6,407 bases of DNA from Bifidobacteriaceae bacterium (lineage in GTDB: Bacteria > Actinomycetota > Actinomycetes > Actinomycetales > WQXJ01): assembly GCA_031279575.1 (NCBI GenBank), contig JAITIG010000192.1, positions 1-6,407 on the forward strand. Reading direction: 5' to 3'. The translations under genes and the position numbers were made by a program. The notes beneath the pieces are model-generated. The model ran no database searches, was not told the DNA's origin, and worked only from the letters and a program-made list of their open reading frames with translations. Below, piece after piece: positions 4,219 through 6,407 of the stretch (the first letter of the stretch is position 1; each line of letters opens with the position of its first letter).

Positions 4219-6407
4219 GTGGAGGGCCCAGAAATCACATTCACCGAAGCCGTCATCGACAACGGCTCATTCGGCACCAGAACAGTCCGGTTTGAGACCG
4301 GGCGCCTAGCGCGGCAGGCGGGCGGCTCGATCACCGCCTACCTGGACGGCGAGACCATGGTGCTCTCGACCACCACAGCCGGCAAACACCCGCGCGAGCA
4401 GTTTGACTTCTTCCCGCTGACGGTCGATGTCGAGGAACGCATGTACGCCGCCGGGCGGATTCCCGGCAGCTTCTTCAGGCGCGAGGGGCGGCCCTCGACC
4501 GAGGCGGTTCTGGCCTGCCGGCTGATCGACCGGCCGCTGCGGCCGCTGTTTGTCAAAGGCCTGCGCAACGAGGTCCAGGTGGTGGAGACCATCCTGGCGC
4601 TGCACCCCGAGGACGCCTACGACGTGCTCGCGATCAACGCCGCCTCCTTGTCGACGCAAATCTCAGGCCTGCCGTTCTCCGGGCCGGTGGGCGCCACCAG
4701 GATTGGGCTGGTCGACGGCCAGTGGGTGGCGTTCCCGCGTTGGAGCGAGCGGGAGCGGTGCGTCTTCGAGATGGTGGTGGCCGGGCGCATCGTGGGCGAG
4801 GACATCGCCATCGCCATGATCGAGGCGGAAGCCGGCGAGAAGTCCTGGGACCTGATCAAGCACCAGGGCGTGGCGGCGCCAACCGAAGAGGTGGTGGCGG
4901 CTGGCCTTGAGGCGGTCAAGCCGTTCCTGCGCGAGCTGTGCCTGGCCCAGCAGCGCCTGGCCGAGCAGGTGGCCAAGGAGACGCGGGAGTTCCCGCTCTT
5001 CCCCGACTACGCCGACGACGCCTACGAGGCGACCGCGCAGATCGCCACCGAGCGGCTGCGCCAAGCCATCCAGATCGCCGACAAGCAGGCCCGCGAAGCC
5101 GCCTTGGAAGAAGTCAAAGCCCTCGCCTTGGGCGAGTTGGCGGCCAACTTCCCCGACCGGGACAAAGAAATCTCGGCCGCGGTGCGCGCCATCACCAAGT
5201 CGCTGGTGCGCGAACGCGTGCTGCGGGACTCGGTGCGGATGGACGGGCGCTCCCTGAGGGACATCCGGACCCTGTCCGCCGAGGTCGAGGTCCTGCCCCG
5301 GGTGCATGGCTCGGCGCTGTTCGAGCGCGGCGAGACCCAAATCCTGGGCGTCACCACCCTGAACATGCTGCGCATGGAACAGCAGATCGACACACTCAGC
5401 CCAGTGCAGCACAAACGCTATATGCACAACTACAACTTCCCGCCCTATTCGACTGGCGAGACCGGGCGGGTCGGCAGCCCCAAGCGGCGCGAGATCGGCC
5501 ACGGGGCGCTAGCCGAGCGGGCCCTGGTGCCGGTGCTGCCCACCCGGGAAGAGTTCCCCTACGCCATCCGGCAAGTCTCTGAGGCGCTCGGCTCCAACGG
5601 GTCGACCTCGATGGGGTCGGTTTGCGCCTCCACCTTGTCGCTGCTCAACGCCGGCGTGCCGCTGAAAGCGCCGGTCGCCGGGATCGCCATGGGCCTGATG
5701 AGCGACACGGTCGATGGCGAGGTGCGCTACGCCGCCCTGACCGACATTCTGGGGGCCGAGGACGCCTTTGGCGACATGGACTTCAAGGTGGCCGGCACCG
5801 CCGAGTTTGTCACCGCGATCCAACTCGACACCAAACTGGACGGCATCCCGGCCTCGGTGCTGGCGGCCGCGCTGACCCAGGCGCGCGAGGCCCGCCTGCA
5901 CATTCTGAACGTGATGAGCCAGGCCATCGACGGGCCGGACGAGATGAGCCCGCTGGCGCCGCGCGTCATCGCGATCAAGGTGCCGGTGGACAAGATCGGC
6001 GAGGTGATCGGCCCCAAGGGCAAGATGATCAACCAGATCCAAGACGAGACCGGGGCTGAGATCTCGATCGAGGACGACGGCACCGTCTACATCGGCGCCA
6101 CCGACGGCCCCTCGGCCGAGGCGGCGCGCAACCAGATCAACGCCATCGCCAACCCGCAGATGCCGGAAGTCGGCGAGCGCTTTGTCGGCACCGTGGTCAA
6201 AACCACCACCTTCGGCGCCTTCGTCTCGCTGACACCGGGCAAGGACGGGCTGCTGCACATCTCGCAGATCCGGCGCCTGGTGGGCGGCCGGCGCGTCGAA
6301 AACGTCGAGGACGTGCTCCAAGTGGGGCAAAAGGTGCAGGTCGAGATCGCGGAGATCGACCCGCGCGGCAAGCTCTCGCTGCATGCCGTGGCCGATGACG
6401 CCGAGGC
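4219..6407 (+). CDS. pnp: Polynucleotide phosphorylase (PNPase), 3' end beyond the window
   Basis: Phosphorolytic 3'-5' exoribonuclease, also able to polymerise NDPs; it forms a cytoplasmic trimer and takes part in mRNA and stable-RNA turnover. The GTG start has AGGAGGG 5 nt upstream and gives the actinobacterial N-terminus [20 protein letters not shown]. The frame stays open for 729 codons to the edge. Domains in order: first RNase PH core with FFRREGRPS (85-93); helical domain (about 240-330); second RNase PH core from [10 protein letters not shown] (340-349), with [14 protein letters not shown] (404-417), [13 protein letters not shown] (459-471) and the catalytic aspartates Asp515 and Asp521 in [13 protein letters not shown] (E. 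coli D486 and D492); KH domain with the IGPKGK loop (597-602); and S1 domain (about 652-723, [15 protein letters not shown]). Only a short tail is missing. No key residue is lost. It follows rpsO, as in most bacteria, and may be autoregulated through the spacer hairpins. Confidence 0.98.
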   Translation, partial: MEGPEITFTEAVIDNGSFGTRTVRFETGRLARQAGGSITAYLDGETMVLSTTTAGKHPREQFDFFPLTVDVEERMYAAGRIPGSFFRREGRPSTEAVLACRLIDRPLRPLFVKGLRNEVQVVETILALHPEDAYDVLAINAASLSTQISGLPFSGPVGATRIGLVDGQWVAFPRWSERERCVFEMVVAGRIVGEDIAIAMIEAEAGEKSWDLIKHQGVAAPTEEVVAAGLEAVKPFLRELCLAQQRLAEQVAKETREFPLFPDYADDAYEATAQIATERLRQAIQIADKQAREAALEEVKALALGELAANFPDRDKEISAAVRAITKSLVRERVLRDSVRMDGRSLRDIRTLSAEVEVLPRVHGSALFERGETQILGVTTLNMLRMEQQIDTLSPVQHKRYMHNYNFPPYSTGETGRVGSPKRREIGHGALAERALVPVLPTREEFPYAIRQVSEALGSNGSTSMGSVCASTLSLLNAGVPLKAPVAGIAMGLMSDTVDGEVRYAALTDILGAEDAFGDMDFKVAGTAEFVTAIQLDTKLDGIPASVLAAALTQAREARLHILNVMSQAIDGPDEMSPLAPRVIAIKVPVDKIGEVIGPKGKMINQIQDETGAEISIEDDGTVYIGATDGPSAEAARNQINAIANPQMPEVGERFVGTVVKTTTFGAFVSLTPGKDGLLHISQIRRLVGGRRVENVEDVLQVGQKVQVEIAEIDPRGKLSLHAVADDAE

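Noticed and set aside
3923..4309. 128-codon plus-strand ORF starting at TTG in the spacer
   Set aside because: It overlaps the pnp start out of frame, has no ribosome-binding site, and the product is Ala/Arg/Pro low complexity.

Overview
The window reads as chromosomal DNA from a high-GC actinobacterium. Coding sequence is very G+C rich, ribosome-binding sites are strong AGGAG types, the rpsO -10 hexamer (TAGACT) is of the actinobacterial kind, and RlmN, S15 and PNPase all carry actinobacterial-style sequences (for example the PNPase start VEGPEITF at 4219). I cannot name a genus from sequence alone.

Layout. (1) 1-1390, plus strand: the 3' part of rlmN (23S rRNA/tRNA adenine C2-methyltransferase), overlapped by 8 bp by a 182-residue protein made of DivIVA-type short modules. 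(2) 1391-1615: a convergent gap filled by a terminator-like hairpin and five tandem 42-bp GC-rich units. (3) 1616-3154, minus strand: a complete DASS/SLC13-family dicarboxylate-type transporter. (4) 3155-3570: a divergent control region. It holds a probable transporter promoter, two copies of a 12-bp-arm inverted repeat, two G-quadruplex-type G-tract runs on opposite strands, the rpsO promoter and a structured rpsO leader. (5) 3571-6407, plus strand: rpsO (ribosomal protein S15), a 378-bp hairpin-rich spacer, and pnp (polynucleotide phosphorylase), which runs off the right edge shortly after its S1 domain.

How it works together. rlmN, rpsO and pnp belong to the translation/RNA-processing core: rRNA modification, 30S assembly, and RNA turnover. 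rpsO-pnp is a classic operon, probably controlled by the S15 leader and by cleavage or autoregulation in the spacer. The transporter is metabolically unrelated and sits inverted between the two core blocks. The DivIVA-like protein probably acts at curved membrane or with other DivIVA-type scaffolds, but its partner is unknown.

No complete novel multi-gene system is visible. The parts most worth a second look are non-coding: the twin palindromes with a predicted G-quadruplex between them, a second G-tract run abutting the rpsO -10 element, and the 42-bp tandem array with its 84-bp higher-order pattern.
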